A DNA stretch of 8,908 nt from an uncultured Holophagaceae bacterium (GTDB lineage: Bacteria > Acidobacteriota > Holophagae > Holophagales > Holophagaceae): assembly GCA_903890595.1 (NCBI GenBank), contig CAITBU010000320.1, positions 1-8,908 on the forward strand, in the 5' to 3' direction. Made by a program: the position numbers and the translations under genes. The notes under the pieces are model-generated. The model was not told where the DNA came from. It searched no databases and was given only the letters and a program-made list of their open reading frames with translations. Below are positions 7,647-8,908 of this stretch, one piece after another (the stretch's first letter is position 1; every line of letters starts with the position of its first letter).

Positions 7647-7961
7647 CTAGGGATGAACAGGCGCTATGGAACGATGACCCCTCCGGACATGGGAAAGCTG
7701 TTCACCTTCCTTCTCCGATGCCACCCGCTTCAACTGTTGGATCGCACTTTTCGCGAACCATAGCCACTGGGGGAAGTTGGTAGCGAGTGGATTTTGGGTG
7801 AAAGCGTTCTTTCCAGCATTTGCTGCCGTGGCGATTGTGTGAGCGGTAAAGAGCATCGTTTGGAGTTTGGGCTTCCGCGGTTGGCCAGGCAGGTTGAAAG
7901 GGAAGGCGCATTCAACAGGGCCATCCGCAGCGAAAGTCGTAGAAATGACTTGAGAACCCAT
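7647..7961 (-). CDS. Possible small hypothetical protein, about 104 aa
   Basis: I do not assign this to a named family. From the ATG at 7961 it reads 104 residues to the TAG at 7647-7649; the frame is open further upstream to 8081, but that part overlaps the DUF2924 gene on the other strand. The sequence looks like real protein rather than shadow: a strand-like start (SQVISTTFAADGPVECAF), then FNLPGQPRKPKLQTMLF, then an amphipathic stretch with NPLATNFPQWLWFAKSAIQQL. It is not biased toward R, G, P or A like the shadow frames. The last 20 or so residues (HVRRGHRSIAPVHP) look less protein-like, which suggests truncation or read-through into unrelated DNA. No good ribosome-binding site precedes any start candidate. 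It is transcribed divergently from DUF2924 with 55 nt between starts. It could be an accessory gene of the element or a broken remnant. Confidence 0.4.
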   Translation of the reverse strand: MGSQVISTTFAADGPVECAFPFNLPGQPRKPKLQTMLFTAHTIATAANAGKNAFTQNPLATNFPQWLWFAKSAIQQLKRVASEKEGEQLSHVRRGHRSIAPVHP

Positions 7962-8003
7962 ACAGAAAGAGCGCCCATACAACACCCTGAGTGACGGGGC
8001 TTT

Positions 8004-8010
8004 GAGGAGG
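8004..8010 (+). promoter_or_regulatory. Strong ribosome-binding site fixing the DUF2924 start
   Basis: GAGGAGG ends 6 nt before the ATG at 8017, an ideal Shine-Dalgarno distance. This favours 8017 over the in-frame TTG at 8002, which lies upstream of the site itself. Confidence 0.85.
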
Positions 8011-8016
8011 TGTTGC

Positions 8017-8559
8017 ATGGTTGGGAAGACTAAGGGCGAAGCCCTATCCAAGGAGGCCGCGGTGCTGCGGGCTCTGGGCAAGGAGATCGGGGAGTTGCAG
8101 GAACTCGGGTTTAGAGACCTGCGGGCTCGCTATCTGGCGGTGTTTGGGGAGGAGGCTCGATCGAAGAACCTACAGTTCCTTCGTAAGAAGATCGCCTTCC
8201 GCCTGCAGGAGCAGATGGAGGGCGGGCTTTCGGAGGCTGCCCAGGAGCGAATCACGGAACTGGCGCCGCAGGAGGTCCCCACGGGATCCGTGCGCAGGCC
8301 CAGGCGACCAGCTCTGACCCCAGCCAGCCTAACAAGCGGGGCAGGGGGGCGAGACCCTCGCCTACCCAAGGCGGGCACGGTGGTCTCTCGGGAATATAAG
8401 GGTTTCTTGCACGAGGTTCAGGTTCTGAAGGCTGGCTTCCTCTACCGGGGTCGGAGTTACCAGAGCCTCTCCGCAATCGCCAAAGAGATCACGGGGACGC
8501 CCTGGAACGGCTTCCTGTTCTTTGGGTTGAAGGCGAAGGGGGGCACCCATGGTCGCTAA
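8017..8559 (+). CDS. DUF2924 family protein, 180 aa
   Basis: The N-terminal half has the family pattern of a leucine-rich helix (LGKEIGELQELGFRDLRARYLAVFG), then SKNLQFLRKKIAFRLQEQMEGGLS (49-72). A basic, proline-rich linker (about 87-118) follows. The C-terminal half carries the most diagnostic stretch: PKAGTVVSREYKGFLHEV, then YRGRSYQSLSAIAKEITGTPWNGFLFFGL (143-171). The molecular function is unknown; the basic character and conserved pairing with recombinases suggest a DNA-associated role. Members are typically encoded directly before a serine recombinase in phage-like and integrative elements, as here. The gene overlaps the recombinase start by 11 nt, so the two are probably co-transcribed and translationally coupled. 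A strong ribosome-binding site at 8004-8010 supports the ATG at 8017. Confidence 0.85.
   Translation: MVGKTKGEALSKEAAVLRALGKEIGELQELGFRDLRARYLAVFGEEARSKNLQFLRKKIAFRLQEQMEGGLSEAAQERITELAPQEVPTGSVRRPRRPALTPASLTSGAGGRDPRLPKAGTVVSREYKGFLHEVQVLKAGFLYRGRSYQSLSAIAKEITGTPWNGFLFFGLKAKGGTHGR
8536..8543 (+). promoter_or_regulatory. Ribosome-binding site for the serine recombinase
   Basis: AAGGGGGG inside the end of DUF2924 lies 5 nt before the ATG at 8549 and supports that start, with the reading frames overlapping by 11 nt. Confidence 0.65.
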
Positions 8560-8908
8560 GCCTGGCCTGCCGACGGCGAGTGTCGTCCGTTGTGCGGTCT
8601 ACACACGGAAGTCCACCTCGAATGGTCTGGAGAAGGACTTCAACTCCCTGGACGCCCAGCGGGAAGCTTGTCGGAACTACATCCAGAGTCAGGCCAGTCG
8701 AGGGTGGGTGGTCATTGATGAGGCCTACGACGACGGTGGCTTCACGGGTGCCAACATCGAACGGCCGGGATTCCAGAAGCTGCTGAGCCACATAAGCCAG
8801 GGGCGGATTGATGTCGTCGTCATCTACAAGGTGGATCGCCTCTCCCGCTCCTTGCTGGATTTCTCGAAGGTCATGGAGCACTTCAATCGCCATCAGGTGG
8901 GGTTTGTC
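8549..8908 (+). CDS. Large serine recombinase (resolvase/invertase N-terminal domain), 3'-partial
   Basis: The 120 visible codons are open to the window edge. The protein begins with a short leader and then RCAVYTRKSTSN, where Y18-x-R20-x-S22 is the catalytic motif of serine recombinases and S22 is the predicted nucleophile. SLDAQREACRNYI, the DDGGFTGANIERPGFQKLL segment and VVVIYKVDRLSRSLLDF follow in the order expected for the resolvase catalytic domain; the DRLSR arginines contribute to the active site. The zinc-ribbon and coiled-coil regions that would confirm a large integrase-type member lie beyond the window. Paired with DUF2924, it most likely integrates and excises a phage-like or integrative element. 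A resolvase or transposon recombinase cannot be excluded without the C-terminus. Confidence 0.92.
   Translation, partial: MVAKPGLPTASVVRCAVYTRKSTSNGLEKDFNSLDAQREACRNYIQSQASRGWVVIDEAYDDGGFTGANIERPGFQKLLSHISQGRIDVVVIYKVDRLSRSLLDFSKVMEHFNRHQVGFV

Larger units (their letters stand above)
7548..8016. other. Lower-GC stretch between the two-component operon and the recombinase module
   Basis: Lines sampled across 7681-7980 average about 54% G+C, against about 65-70% in lines sampled from the flanking genes. The first 99 nt (7548-7646) should hold the regulator's promoter on the minus strand; no convincing -35/-10 pair was found. The heptamer AGATTCG occurs twice near the regulator start (about 7537 and 7564), and a small CATCC-TAG-GGATG inverted repeat sits at 7643-7655. 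The remainder carries one possible minus-strand gene. This is the most likely place for the boundary of the mobile element to the right. Confidence 0.5.

Overview
The window is GC-rich bacterial DNA, about 65-70% G+C in the genes sampled by eye. It reads as a Gram-negative chromosome at the edge of a mobile element. The evidence for a Gram-negative host is a two-component system with a periplasmic sensing domain and a very large tail-fibre/surface-type protein. The mix of tail-fibre modules, FN3-like repeats and a Gly-rich C-terminus would suit an Acidobacteriota (Holophaga/Geothrix-like) or deltaproteobacterial genome, but the sequence alone does not settle the taxon.

Layout. Positions 1-4443 (+) hold the 3' part of one giant gene, open at the left edge. 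Its protein is a mosaic: short tail-fibre-type repeats, a collar/shaft-like region, five FN3-like repeats of about 97 residues and a glycine-rich C-terminal domain. A small STAS-like gene follows on the same strand (4523-4807). It converges with a response regulator/histidine kinase pair on the minus strand (7547 to 4834). The regulator comes first and overlaps the kinase by 4 nt (ATGA). The kinase has a 7TMR-DISM-type sensing and membrane region. Positions 7548-8016 form a lower-GC stretch (about 54%) with a possible small minus-strand gene of unknown function. From 8017 to the right edge lies a module typical of integrative elements: a DUF2924 protein overlapping, by 11 nt, the start of a large serine recombinase that runs off the window.

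How the genes may work together. The regulator and kinase almost certainly form one signalling system and are probably translationally coupled. The STAS-like protein lacks the usual phosphorylatable serine and could act as a partner-binding domain; nothing ties it to the kinase beyond proximity. The recombinase and DUF2924 protein probably belong to a phage-like or integrative element that starts within or just before the low-GC stretch. The giant surface protein may be a domesticated or prophage tail fibre, or a host adhesin built from the same modules; the missing upstream sequence would decide. No tRNA, rRNA, CRISPR array or insertion sequence was seen.
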